A DNA stretch of 64,000 bases from Rhodoplanes serenus (GCA_945897515.1 CAMDFO010000004.1:1-64000); one strand, 5' to 3'. Numbered from the stretch's first letter, positions 8,131 to 16,640 are shown. A program made the numbers and translations. The notes: a model not told the origin generated them from the letters alone.

Positions 8131-8891
8131 GCACGATCCTCTCCATCAAGAATCTCACCATGCGCTTCGGCGGCCTCACCGCGCTGAACGACTTCTCGAT
8201 GGACGTAGCCGAGGGGTCGATCCACGCCCTGATCGGACCGAACGGCGCGGGCAAGTCGACGGTGTTCAACTGCATTTCCCGATTCTGCGATCCGCAGGGC
8301 AGCATCGAGTTTGCCGGAAACTCCGTGCTCGCATTGCCTTCGCACGGTGTCGTCCGGATCGGCATCGGCCGCACCTTCCAGAATCTGGAGTTGCTCCAGC
8401 GTATGACCGTGCTGGAGAACGTGCTCGTCGGACTCACCCGACGGCTGCCGGCCTATATTCCTTTCGCCCCGAGCCCGCACCGGAGCCGCACCGAGGCGCA
8501 GGCGGTGCGCGACGCCGAGGAAATTCTCGATCAGACCGGCTTGCGCCCCTACCGCGACAGCCTGGCGGGCGAGCTCGATTTCGGCCGGCAGAAGCTGCTC
8601 GATCTGGCGCGGGCGCTCGCGAGCGAGCCGCGTCTGCTGCTGCTCGACGAGCCGGCGGCCGGCCTGCGCAATCGCGAGATATCCTTCGTCGATGCGCTGC
8701 TGCTCGATCTGGTGAAGACGCGGAAGGTCACCATCGTCCTGGTCGAGCACGTTATGCAGCTTGTCATGTCGGTCGCCGACCGGATCACCGTTCTCAACTT
8801 CGGCCAGAAGATCGCCGAAGGCCGGCCGAACGACATTCGCAACGATCCGCGCGTGATCGAGGCTTACCTCGGGAGTGCGGCCGATGCTTAG
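8127..8891 (+). CDS. livG: Branched-chain-type ABC transporter ATP-binding protein (LivG)
   Basis: Cytoplasmic ATPase of 254 residues. Walker A is GPNGAGKST near residues 34-42 and Walker B is LLLLDEPAAGL. The switch His is in VLVEHVM. The signature motif, between GELDFGRQKLL and the following helix, departs from LSGGQ as is usual in LivG proteins. The ATG overlaps the livM stop by four bases. It works as a heterodimer with LivF to power import through LivHM. Confidence 0.92.
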   Translation: MSTILSIKNLTMRFGGLTALNDFSMDVAEGSIHALIGPNGAGKSTVFNCISRFCDPQGSIEFAGNSVLALPSHGVVRIGIGRTFQNLELLQRMTVLENVLVGLTRRLPAYIPFAPSPHRSRTEAQAVRDAEEILDQTGLRPYRDSLAGELDFGRQKLLDLARALASEPRLLLLDEPAAGLRNREISFVDALLLDLVKTRKVTIVLVEHVMQLVMSVADRITVLNFGQKIAEGRPNDIRNDPRVIEAYLGSAADA

Positions 8892-9603
8892 GATCGAAGG
8901 TCTGCACGCCAGCTACGGCAAGGTTTCGGCGCTGGAGAACGTCTCTCTCAACGTCGAGGCCGGTCAGATCGTCTGTCTGCTGGGCGCCAACGGCGCCGGC
9001 AAGACCACGACGCTCAATTGCGTCTCCGGTCTCGTTGCGGCGGCGGGGGGACGGATCGTGTTCGAGGACGAGGACATCAGCCGTCTGCGGGTCGAGGACA
9101 TCGTCCGGCGCGGCATCATCCAGGTGCCGGAAGGCCGGGAAATCTTCACCGCGATGAGCGTCGAGGACAATCTGATGCTCGGCGCCTGGCAGCACAAGAA
9201 CAATCAGCGCAACCGGGAACAACTGGCGCAGGTCTACGATCTGTTTCCGCGGCTGCGCGAGCGCCACGCCCAGTTCGCCGGTACGCTGTCCGGCGGCGAG
9301 CAGCAGATGCTGATGATCGGACGCGCGCTGATGGCGAAGCCGCGTCTCTTGATGCTGGACGAGCCGAGCCTCGGGCTGTCGCCGATCCTGGTGCAGCAGG
9401 TGTTCGACATCATCAAGACCATCCACAAAAGCGGCATCGCCATCCTGCTGGTGGAGCAGAACGCCCGCGTCGCGCTGGATGTGAGCTCCTACGGCTACAT
9501 TCTGGAGAACGGCGAGATCAATCTTCACGGGCCGGCGTCGGCGCTGGCCGAGAACCCGCAGGTCCACGAAGCCTATCTCGGCGGCGCGGCGGTCAGGCAT
9601 TGA
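8884..9603 (+). CDS. livF: Branched-chain-type ABC transporter ATP-binding protein (LivF)
   Basis: Second ATPase of the importer, 239 residues. Walker A is LGANGAGKTTT, the signature is LSGGEQQMLMIGRAL and Walker B is LLMLDEPSLGLSP, all classical LivF. The ATG at 8884 overlaps the end of livG by eight bases; a GTG nine bases earlier is an alternative. It completes the livKHMGF set and is followed by the catabolic enzymes with a gap of only 13 bases, which favours one transcript. Confidence 0.92.
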   Translation: MLRIEGLHASYGKVSALENVSLNVEAGQIVCLLGANGAGKTTTLNCVSGLVAAAGGRIVFEDEDISRLRVEDIVRRGIIQVPEGREIFTAMSVEDNLMLGAWQHKNNQRNREQLAQVYDLFPRLRERHAQFAGTLSGGEQQMLMIGRALMAKPRLLMLDEPSLGLSPILVQQVFDIIKTIHKSGIAILLVEQNARVALDVSSYGYILENGEINLHGPASALAENPQVHEAYLGGAAVRH

Positions 9604-9616
9604 GCGAGGACACCGG

Positions 9617-10384
9617 ATGAGCGAACTCTCCGAATACGCGGGCAAATACCAGACCATCAAGATGGAGCGGCGCAACGGCGTCCTGCAGATGACGCTGCAC
9701 ACCGACGGCGGCTCGCTGCAATGGGGGCTGCTGCCGCATCGCGAACTGCCGCAGGCATTTCATGACGTCGGCAACGATCACGAAAACAAGGTCATCATCT
9801 TTACCGGCACCGGCGCGGAATTCAGCGGACCGCGCGTCACCAACACCGGTCATCCGTTGTTTCCGACGCGCCCGTCGGTGGAGGTTGTCGAGCGGCTCCT
9901 GACCGAAGGCAAGCAGGGCCTGATGAACTTCCTCGATATCGGCGTCCCGATCATCAGCGCAGTCAACGGTCCGGCGTGGCGGCATTCCGAATTGCCGCTG
10001 CTGGCCGACATCGTGCTCGCCGCCGACACCGCGCAGTTCCAGGATTCCGCGCACTTCACCGGAGGGCTGGTTCCAGGCGACGGCATGCACGTGGTCTATC
10101 CGCTGCTGCTCGGCGTCAATCGAGCGCGCTATTTCCTGCTCACCGGCCAGACGCTCGACGCGAACAAGGCCCATGAACTGGGCCTGGTCGCAGAGGTGTT
10201 ACCGCCCGACCAGTTGATGGCGCGGGCCTGGACCCTGGCGGAAGAGATCGTCAAGAGGCCGACCATGCTGGTGCGCGCGACGCGCGCCGTGCTCACCGAG
10301 CATATCAAGCGCCACATGCAGGGACTGCTCGGCTTCGGCCTTTACGCCGAAATGCTCGCATTGATGGATCGACCCAGCGCCTAG
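9617..10384 (+). CDS. 6-oxocamphor-hydrolase-like crotonase-fold C-C hydrolase
   Basis: Protein of 255 residues in the crotonase (enoyl-CoA hydratase) superfamily that most resembles 6-oxocamphor hydrolase, a cofactor-free beta-diketone hydrolase that cleaves a C-C bond by a retro-Claisen reaction. Residues reported as catalytic there (His45, His122, His145, Asp154, Glu244) have counterparts here at His41, His123 (WRHSE), His146 (FQDSAHF), Asp155 (VPGDG) and Glu245. The shared stretches NKVIIFTGTG, DIVLAADTAQFQD and NRARYFLLTG also favour this subfamily over CoA-dependent hydratases. The comparison is from memory of the family, not a computed alignment. It follows livF by 13 bases and precedes ring-oxidising enzymes. 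Confidence 0.78.
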   Translation: MSELSEYAGKYQTIKMERRNGVLQMTLHTDGGSLQWGLLPHRELPQAFHDVGNDHENKVIIFTGTGAEFSGPRVTNTGHPLFPTRPSVEVVERLLTEGKQGLMNFLDIGVPIISAVNGPAWRHSELPLLADIVLAADTAQFQDSAHFTGGLVPGDGMHVVYPLLLGVNRARYFLLTGQTLDANKAHELGLVAEVLPPDQLMARAWTLAEEIVKRPTMLVRATRAVLTEHIKRHMQGLLGFGLYAEMLALMDRPSA

Positions 10385-10417
10385 CGCCGCTCATATGGAA
10401 AGAAAAGGAAACCGCAC

Positions 10418-10729
10418 ATGTTGTTTATGGTGAACATCGAGGTCAGCGTCCCCGCCGACATGCCGCAGAAGGACAAGGACGATCTGCGCACCCGCGAGAA
10501 CGCTCGCGCCATGGAATTGATCGGCACAAAGAAGATGCGCCGCATCTGGCGGATCGTCGGCCAGGTGGCCAACTTCAGCGTCTGGGAGGCCGACACGCTG
10601 GAGGAACTGCACGCCAACATCGGCTCGCTGCCGATGTACCCGTATATGAAAGTTTCGGTCACGCCGCTGATCGAGCACCCGGGTGCCGCGGCGTATGCCA
10701 AGGCCCATGGATCGATGCCGCCGTTCTGA
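10418..10729 (+). CDS. Muconolactone isomerase-like protein
   Basis: Small protein of 103 residues with the ferredoxin-like fold pattern of muconolactone delta-isomerase (CatC): N-terminal MLFMVNIEVSVPADM, an ENARAMEL helix, then WRIVGQVANFSVWEADTLEELH and a C-terminal PMYPYMKVSVTPL strand. In the beta-ketoadipate pathway CatC moves a double bond in a lactone. Here, between a beta-diketone hydrolase and a Rieske oxygenase and without catA/catB, it more likely acts on a different lactone or enol intermediate. It is 33 bases after the hydrolase gene. Confidence 0.78.
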   Translation: MLFMVNIEVSVPADMPQKDKDDLRTRENARAMELIGTKKMRRIWRIVGQVANFSVWEADTLEELHANIGSLPMYPYMKVSVTPLIEHPGAAAYAKAHGSMPPF

Positions 10730-10755
10730 TTAGGATCACGAGCAGGAGGTCTCTC

Positions 10756-11964
10756 ATGAACGAGATCACCCAAACCCAATTCTTCGGCGACTTCGACCGG
10801 CTGCGATCCAGGATCGACATCCTGGAACGCCTCAAGCCGGAGTTCTACGCACAGGAGGTCGAGCAGATCTTCCGCCGCGCTTGGCTTCCGGTCGCGAGCA
10901 TGACCGATCTACCGTCGAACAATTGCTACGTCGTGGCCGAGGTGCCCCCGCTGAAGACTTCGCTCGTCGTAGCGCGCGGCGACGATGGCAAGGTCCGCGC
11001 GTTCTACAACGTCTGCCGCCATCGCGGGGCGCGCCTGGTGAAGCACCCGTCCGGCTGCCGCAAGGCGTTGACCTGCGGCTTCCACGGCTGGACCTATGCA
11101 ACCGACGGCCGCCTGATCGGCGTCACCGACAAGACGCAGTTTGCCGATCTCGACCCCGAACAACACGGCCTGATCCCGGTCCACACCGAGGTCTGGGAGG
11201 ATTTTGTGTTCGTGAATTTCGACCCGAAGCCGCAGGGCACGCTGCAGCAGTGGCTCGGCAAGTTCCACGACCAGTACAAGGGTTTTTTCTCCAACCGGCA
11301 GCGCATCGCCAGCTATCGCATCGCGGTCGAGTCCAACTGGAACGTCGCGATCAATTCGTTCAGCGAGGGCTACCACGCTGCCTATGTGCACCGGAAAACC
11401 GTGCCGGACTACCAGGGCGGCAAGCAGAATCCGCAGCGGCACCGGGCCTATCTCGAAATCACCGAGCACCACGGCCGCTATTCGGCGCAGGCCAATCCCA
11501 ACCGGAAGGTGACGCCGGTCGAGGAGATCGCCTACGGCCACGGCCGGCCGCTCTATCCGTCGTTCCCGCCATTCAGCGAGGATGGCTTGCCGCTGCCGCC
11601 CGGCGTCAACGCCTCGCGCAATCCGAACTGGGGCTTCGACGTCGCCGAGGTGTTTCCGGTGCTAATCTGGATCATCGGTGCGCACTGGCACGCCAACCTT
11701 TGGTTCTGGCCGACCGCCGCGGATAAGACCGATGTTCATGTCGAGTTCTTTGCCTACAAGGCGGAGACCGTCGGTGACGCGTTGGCGCACGCCTACTTCC
11801 GCACCCGCCTGCGCGAGGTGTTCCGCGAGGACGTTGGCACCATGGAGCAGGTCACCAGCGCGCTCAAATCCGGCGCTATGCAGAACATCATGCTGTCGCG
11901 GCAGGAATTCCTGTTGCAGCAGCACTATGCAGTGGCCGACGAGATGCTGCGGAGCCGGCCATGA
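10756..11964 (+). CDS. Rieske non-heme iron oxygenase, alpha (large) subunit
   Basis: Terminal oxygenase of 402 residues. The Rieske [2Fe-2S] ligands are Cys87-x-His89 (VCRHRGARL) and Cys107-x2-His110 (CGFHGWTY), with the usual 17-residue spacing. The mononuclear iron site shows His207 and His212 in EGYHAAYVH, and the C-terminal FREDVGTMEQ segment probably supplies the Asp ligand. It would hydroxylate or dihydroxylate an aromatic or alicyclic ring using electrons from a reductase that is not encoded nearby. No classical beta subunit follows; two small unrelated proteins do. RBS AGGAGG lies before the ATG. Confidence 0.9.
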   Translation: MNEITQTQFFGDFDRLRSRIDILERLKPEFYAQEVEQIFRRAWLPVASMTDLPSNNCYVVAEVPPLKTSLVVARGDDGKVRAFYNVCRHRGARLVKHPSGCRKALTCGFHGWTYATDGRLIGVTDKTQFADLDPEQHGLIPVHTEVWEDFVFVNFDPKPQGTLQQWLGKFHDQYKGFFSNRQRIASYRIAVESNWNVAINSFSEGYHAAYVHRKTVPDYQGGKQNPQRHRAYLEITEHHGRYSAQANPNRKVTPVEEIAYGHGRPLYPSFPPFSEDGLPLPPGVNASRNPNWGFDVAEVFPVLIWIIGAHWHANLWFWPTAADKTDVHVEFFAYKAETVGDALAHAYFRTRLREVFREDVGTMEQVTSALKSGAMQNIMLSRQEFLLQQHYAVADEMLRSRP

Positions 11965-12314
11965 CCGCCGCGCGACCGCTGCCGCCGCAGTTTCACGGTC
12001 TGCAATCGTTCGTGGCTGAATGGGCGCTGGCGACCGAAGCCGACCGCCTCGCCAAGCTGACGCGGTCTTCCATCCCGGAATTGCGGGCGTTTTACGATGC
12101 CATCTTTGCGCGCGCCGAGGAGATCAAGAGCTACCTCAACGCGTTCAAGCTCGACGCCATGCCGGAAGATGCCGCCACGCTGTTCGATCTGCTGCTCACC
12201 TTCGTCGAGACTGCGCATCCCATCGAGTTGAACTGGACGACGACGGACATCGACGATCCCTTCGCGCTGGAGCGCATGACGATCGGCCATTTCAATGTCT
12301 ATCCGCCGTCCTAG
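11961..12314 (+). CDS. Conserved small protein next to Rieske oxygenase, function unknown
   Basis: Protein of 117 residues, mostly helical and acidic, without signal peptide or membrane segment. Its ATG overlaps the oxygenase stop (ATGA), so the two are translationally coupled. It lacks the features of the NTF2-like beta subunits of ring-hydroxylating dioxygenases and is shorter than them. Features include SIPELRAFYDAIFARAEEI and a Pro-rich end. I do not recognise a named family. A role as a partner of the oxygenase is inferred from coupling only. Confidence 0.65.
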   Translation: MTAARPLPPQFHGLQSFVAEWALATEADRLAKLTRSSIPELRAFYDAIFARAEEIKSYLNAFKLDAMPEDAATLFDLLLTFVETAHPIELNWTTTDIDDPFALERMTIGHFNVYPPS

Positions 12315-12323
12315 GCGCATTGC

Positions 12324-12668
12324 ATGGCCAGCAGCGGCGACACGCCCCGCGTCCTCAACGGCTGCGTGCCGGGTGAGTTCTTCAAGAACGGCATGGCTGT
12401 CACCTTCGACAAGCCGTGCCGGACCATCGCGCGCCACGATACCCTGATGATACGGACGCCTTCCGGAGAATTGCTGGAGATGTTTCCCGCTGCCACCCGC
12501 GATGACGGTGCCGTGTCGGTGTGGTACGCGCCGCACCCGCTGTTGCGGCATTGGCTCGGCTGGATGGAACGGATCGACGACACGCACTGGACGTTCTGGA
12601 TGGAAGCGCTTCACATCGACATCCTGAGCGGCATTCCCGAGCTCTGCGATTCAGGGGCATCGAGATGA
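12324..12668 (+). CDS. Hypothetical protein in the oxygenase cluster
   Basis: Protein of 114 residues beginning nine bases after the preceding stop. It is soluble and rich in aromatic residues near the end (WYAPHPLLRHWLGWMERIDDTHWTFWME), suggesting a beta-rich fold with a hydrophobic pocket. No known motif was recognised. The reading frame is intact and in step with the train of genes around it, and ends 38 bases before the flavin monooxygenase. It could be a binding or accessory subunit of one of its neighbours; this is context only. Confidence 0.55.
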   Translation: MASSGDTPRVLNGCVPGEFFKNGMAVTFDKPCRTIARHDTLMIRTPSGELLEMFPAATRDDGAVSVWYAPHPLLRHWLGWMERIDDTHWTFWMEALHIDILSGIPELCDSGASR

Positions 12669-12706
12669 CGCGCTTCATCCCACGGCATCTGGTCTAGGAG
12701 ACAGGT

Positions 12707-13963
12707 ATGCGGTTTCTCTGGTTTCACCTGATGCCCTATCCGGACCTGCCGGCGGATTTCAAGCAGAAGCACCACAGCGTCTGGGTGGACATCGATCCCA
12801 AGCTGTTCGATCCGGTGCGGGCGCACCAGATCTACAACGAATACATGGACGAGCTTGAATATGCCGCCGAGTGCGGTTTCGACGCGATCTGCGTGAACGA
12901 GCATCACGCCAACGGCTACGGCCTGATGCCGTCGCCGAACCTGATTGCCACGTCGCTCGCGCGGCGCACCTCCGACGCCGCGATCTGTGTGCTGGGAAGC
13001 TCGCTTGCGCTCTATAACCCGCCGACCCGCATCGCCGAAGAGTTCGCGATGGTGGACTGCATTTCCGGCGGCCGGCTGATCGCGGGCTTTCCGATCGGCA
13101 CGCCGATGGACACCTGCTTCGCATACGGCCAGAACCCGAGCATGCTGCGCCAGCGTTATCTCGAAGCGCACGATCTCATCAAGGAGTGCTGGCAGCGCGA
13201 CGAGGTCTTCTCGTTCAACGGCCGCTTCAACCAGCAGCGCTACGTGAACACCTGGCCGCGGCCGGTGCAGCAGCCGTGTCCGCCGATCTGGATTCCCGGC
13301 GGCGGCTCGGTCGACACCTGGGCGTGGTGCGGGGTGCAGGACTACGTCTACTGCTACACGTCCTATTATGGTCATGTCTCCGCCGCCGCGACCATGCAGG
13401 GCTATTGGAACGAGATGGCGCAGCAGAAGAAGGATCGCAATCCGTTCCGCGCCGGATTTCTCCAGTTCGTCGGCGTCGCCGAGAACAGGGACGAAGCCAT
13501 CCGGCTCTACAAAGAGCCGGCGGAGTATTTCTACAATCGCAGCCTGCACGTCGATCCGCGCTATGCCACGCCGCCCGGTTACGTCACCGAGGCGACGCAG
13601 CGCATGAAGATGAAATCGCAGGTGAAGATCGCGGCCGACCGCTCGCAACTGTTTGGCTCGTTGCAGAACGAGATCGCCGGCATCCTCAAGGAAGGTTACG
13701 TCGTCATTGGCTCGCCCGACGAGGTGGCGGATCAGCTCCGCGCCATCGCCAGAGAATTCAATGTCGGTAATCTGCTCATGCTGCTGCAGTTCGGCAACAT
13801 GGACAAGGAAACCACCATGTACAACACGCGCATGTTCGCCGAGCGGGTCATGCCGCAGCTTGCCGACCTGTTCGAGGACGAATGGGAGCACAAGTGGTGG
13901 CCCAAACCTTTGGCGAAACGCGTCCAGGCAGCGCCGGTCGCCGCGAAGGTGGCGGCGGAATGA
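12707..13963 (+). CDS. LLM-class (luciferase-like) flavin-dependent monooxygenase
   Basis: Protein of 418 residues of the bacterial luciferase-like TIM-barrel family, which uses FMNH2 supplied by a separate reductase. Diagnostic pieces are ICVNEHHANGYGL near residue 65, VLGSSLALYNPPTRIAEEFAMVD with the family non-prolyl cis-peptide region, and RYLEAHDLIKECW. Members include the type II Baeyer-Villiger monooxygenases of camphor breakdown and many alkane/ether or heterocycle monooxygenases. Next to a 6-oxocamphor-hydrolase-like enzyme this suggests oxidation of a cyclic ketone, but the reaction is not determined by sequence. An AGGAGA box precedes the ATG, and its stop overlaps the next gene. 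Confidence 0.88.
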   Translation: MRFLWFHLMPYPDLPADFKQKHHSVWVDIDPKLFDPVRAHQIYNEYMDELEYAAECGFDAICVNEHHANGYGLMPSPNLIATSLARRTSDAAICVLGSSLALYNPPTRIAEEFAMVDCISGGRLIAGFPIGTPMDTCFAYGQNPSMLRQRYLEAHDLIKECWQRDEVFSFNGRFNQQRYVNTWPRPVQQPCPPIWIPGGGSVDTWAWCGVQDYVYCYTSYYGHVSAAATMQGYWNEMAQQKKDRNPFRAGFLQFVGVAENRDEAIRLYKEPAEYFYNRSLHVDPRYATPPGYVTEATQRMKMKSQVKIAADRSQLFGSLQNEIAGILKEGYVVIGSPDEVADQLRAIAREFNVGNLLMLLQFGNMDKETTMYNTRMFAERVMPQLADLFEDEWEHKWWPKPLAKRVQAAPVAAKVAAE

Positions 13964-14742
13964 GCCCCTCGCGTACGCATACGGTCGAGATTGCCGGGCG
14001 GCCCTGCCGCGTCTGGGAGAAGGGCTCCGGTCCGTCGCTGTTCTATTTTCCGTCCACCGCGCTGTCATTGAAATGGTCGAGCTTCCACGACGCGCTCGCG
14101 GCCCGCGCCCGGCTGTTCGCATGCAGCCTGCCGGGGTTCGGTGGCAGCGAAGGCGGCGACGCGATCGACGACCAGCTCGGCTGGTGCCTGGCGGGCCGCG
14201 ACATGCTGCTCGCCGCAGGCTTCAAGCCGGGCGATACGCTGGTCGGATCGTCCGCAGCCGCCGCGGTTGCGGTCGATATAGCGGCGCTGTGGCCCGATCT
14301 GATCGGCAAACTGGTGCTGATCGGGCCGTTCGGCCTTTACGACATGGCCGAGCCGACCCGCGACATCTTCGCGCTTCAGACCAAGGAAGCGCCGGGCGTG
14401 TTCTGCGAGAATCCGGGCGCCTATTCCGAACAGATGGCGGCCCCGGCCGGCGAGGAAGCGATCCTATGGTCGATCGGCGTCAATCGCGCGCACGAGGCGG
14501 CGGCCCGGATTCTCTGGCCGTTCGGCGATACCCGGCTGAGCCGCCGGCTGCATCGCGTCACCGCGCCGACCCTTCTGCTTTGGGGCGAGGCCGACAAGGT
14601 CGTGCCGCCGTCTTACGCGACACGCTTCGCCGACGGCATGAGCGGCAAGGTCTCGACCATGACGATCGCCAGGGGCGGTCATCTCGTCGAGCTCGACCGG
14701 CCGCAAGAAACCGCCGCCGCGATACTGGCCTTCGCGCAATGA
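13960..14742 (+). CDS. Alpha/beta-fold hydrolase
   Basis: Hydrolase of 260 residues. The nucleophile elbow is LVGSSAAAA, an atypical Gly-Ser-Ser-Ala-Ala in place of Gly-x-Ser-x-Gly. The acid is probably the Asp in GEADKVVPP and the base His is in GGHLVELD. The N-terminal half has the oxyanion region FYFPSTALSL and LPGFGGSE. The ATG overlaps the monooxygenase stop (ATGA). In ring-cleavage pathways such enzymes hydrolyse lactones, esters or C-C bonds of ring-opened products, which fits a Baeyer-Villiger type sequence, but the substrate is unknown. Confidence 0.85.
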   Translation: MSPSRTHTVEIAGRPCRVWEKGSGPSLFYFPSTALSLKWSSFHDALAARARLFACSLPGFGGSEGGDAIDDQLGWCLAGRDMLLAAGFKPGDTLVGSSAAAAVAVDIAALWPDLIGKLVLIGPFGLYDMAEPTRDIFALQTKEAPGVFCENPGAYSEQMAAPAGEEAILWSIGVNRAHEAAARILWPFGDTRLSRRLHRVTAPTLLLWGEADKVVPPSYATRFADGMSGKVSTMTIARGGHLVELDRPQETAAAILAFAQ

Positions 14743-14787
14743 TCGGGCAACACTGAGACTGTCCGAGCAGAAAGATCGAAACGACGC

Positions 14788-15597
14788 ATGCGCATCTGGC
14801 ATCAAAGCTTCATCGTCCTCGAAGACGTTCCGGCCTACACCGACCGGGTGCGCCAGCACATCGATCGTGTGAAGCAGCCCGGCACGGTGGTCGACCTGCA
14901 CGGCCCGCTCCCGGGCACCTATCCGACCAACTACCCGGGTGGCGATCTCGGTTATTCGTTCCTGTTCGGCATGCACGCCCTGCAATGGCCGGCCAACGCG
15001 CTGAAAGCGGCGCAATCCGGCTACGACGCCTTCGCAATCTGCGCGATCATCGACCCGATGGTCCGCGAGATTAAAACCATCGTCGATATTCCCGTGATTG
15101 CGGCCGGCGAAGTCTGCTTCCACGTCGCCAGCATGCACGGTCACCGCTTTGGCCTGCTGTTGTTCATGGACCGGGTGAGCCCGCGCTACCAGCAGCTTAT
15201 CGACTGGAGCGGCCTCTCCGGACGCTGCGTCGGCATTCGTCAGACCGGCTTGCAATTCGCCGACGTGGCCGAAGGCTTCGCGAAACCGGGACCTGTGATC
15301 GACAAATTCCACGAGGCCGCCCGCGCCATGATTGCAGCCGGCGCGGATGTCATCATCCCGGGCGAGATTCCGATGAACGTGCTGCTCGCATCCGAAGGCG
15401 TCCATCGCATCGACAACGTTCCGATCATCGACTGCCTGGGCATCACCATCAAGATGACGGAGACGATGGTCGAACTGAAAAAATCGACCGGGCTCAGCCA
15501 CAGCCGGCACGGCTGGCACAACGCCGCGCCGCCGGCGGCGCGGGTCGCCGAAGTGATGGACTTCTACTATCCGGATCACGTCTATTCGAAAAAATAG
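14788..15597 (+). CDS. Asp/Glu/hydantoin racemase superfamily protein, second Cys replaced
   Basis: Protein of 269 residues with the two-domain fold pattern of the Asp/Glu racemase, hydantoin racemase, maleate isomerase and arylmalonate decarboxylase superfamily. The first catalytic Cys is present as Cys85 in AFAICAIIDPM. The second, normally in a GCAG-like motif after a GADVI strand, is replaced: the sequence reads GADVIIPGEIPM with Glu193. A two-base racemisation mechanism is therefore unlikely; a decarboxylase or isomerase reaction using one Cys is more plausible. It lies 45 bases after the hydrolase gene in the same train. Confidence 0.78.
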   Translation: MRIWHQSFIVLEDVPAYTDRVRQHIDRVKQPGTVVDLHGPLPGTYPTNYPGGDLGYSFLFGMHALQWPANALKAAQSGYDAFAICAIIDPMVREIKTIVDIPVIAAGEVCFHVASMHGHRFGLLLFMDRVSPRYQQLIDWSGLSGRCVGIRQTGLQFADVAEGFAKPGPVIDKFHEAARAMIAAGADVIIPGEIPMNVLLASEGVHRIDNVPIIDCLGITIKMTETMVELKKSTGLSHSRHGWHNAAPPAARVAEVMDFYYPDHVYSKK

Positions 15598-15648
15598 CTG
15601 CCGGTGTCGCGGTTCAAAAGAACGCGCACCACACATCGGGAGGATGAA

Positions 15649-16614
15649 ATGGGAATGTTCGTTGCGAAGGCACTGCAGCTCGGCGCTGCGATGGTCGCGC
15701 TCACCGCAGGCGCGGCGTTCGCTCAGACGTATCCGTCGCAACAAATCCGGCTGCTGGTGCCGTTCGCGGCCGGCGGCGGTTCCGATATCCTGGCGCGCAT
15801 CGTGGCGGAGCCACTCAGCAAGCGCCTGGGCCAGAACATCCTAGTCGAGAACCGGCCGGGCGGCGGCGCGACCATCGCGGCCGACATGGTCGCGAAGGCG
15901 CCGCCCGACGGCTACACGTGGCTGTTCACGACGGCAGGGCCGCAGATCACCAATCCGTATCTGATGGCCAAGCTGCCCTATGACCCGTTCAAGGATTTCG
16001 CGCCGGTGGCGATGCTGGCGCAATCGGTGAACGTGTTGGTTGTGCACCCGAGCGTGCCCGCCAAGAATGTCAGCGAACTGATCGCCTATGCCAAGGTCAA
16101 TCCCGGCAAGCTCAATTTCTCAAGCTCGGGGATCGGCGCCAGTTCGCACCTCGCCGGCGAATTGTTCAAACAGGTCACCGAGGTCAACATCGTTCACGTG
16201 CCGTACCGCGGCACCGGGCCGTCGACCACGGACCTGCTGGCCGGCAACGTTCACATGGCGATCGACTCGGCGGCGACGCTGCTGCCGCACATCAAGTCGG
16301 GCGGCCTGCGTGCGCTGGGCTTCGCAACCCTGGACCGCCAGCCGGCCATGCCTGAACTGGGAACCATCGCCGACACGATCCCCGGTTTCGACGGCAGCTC
16401 GATCAACTACATCACCGTTCCGGCCGGCACGCCGCAGCCGATCATCGACCGGCTGAACCAGGAGATCAAAGTCGTGCTGTCCGATCCCGGCATCGCAAAG
16501 CGCATGACCGATCTCGCGATCGCGCCGATCATCGAGACGCCGGCACAGCTCGCGACCCGCATTTCGCAGGAACAGCAGAAGTGGAAGCGGGTGATCGAGC
16601 GGATGGCTAAGTAG
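15649..16614 (+). CDS. TctC/Bug-type tripartite tricarboxylate transporter solute receptor
   Basis: Periplasmic binding protein of 321 residues with a signal peptide (about residues 1-25, TAGAAFAQ/TYPS). Family marks are IRLLVPFAAGGGSDILARIV, the ENRPGGG loop, KAPPDGYT and VPYRGTGPSTTDLLAG. The start at 15649 is preferred because a GGAGG box lies just upstream; an in-frame start 15 codons earlier gives a poor leader. No TctA/TctB membrane subunits are nearby, so it is an orphan receptor. It ends the catabolic train, which suggests that it presents a carboxylate related to that pathway. Confidence 0.88.
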   Translation: MGMFVAKALQLGAAMVALTAGAAFAQTYPSQQIRLLVPFAAGGGSDILARIVAEPLSKRLGQNILVENRPGGGATIAADMVAKAPPDGYTWLFTTAGPQITNPYLMAKLPYDPFKDFAPVAMLAQSVNVLVVHPSVPAKNVSELIAYAKVNPGKLNFSSSGIGASSHLAGELFKQVTEVNIVHVPYRGTGPSTTDLLAGNVHMAIDSAATLLPHIKSGGLRALGFATLDRQPAMPELGTIADTIPGFDGSSINYITVPAGTPQPIIDRLNQEIKVVLSDPGIAKRMTDLAIAPIIETPAQLATRISQEQQKWKRVIERMAK

Positions 16615-16640
16615 GGTCGAATAGGCTCTGATCCATCCGC

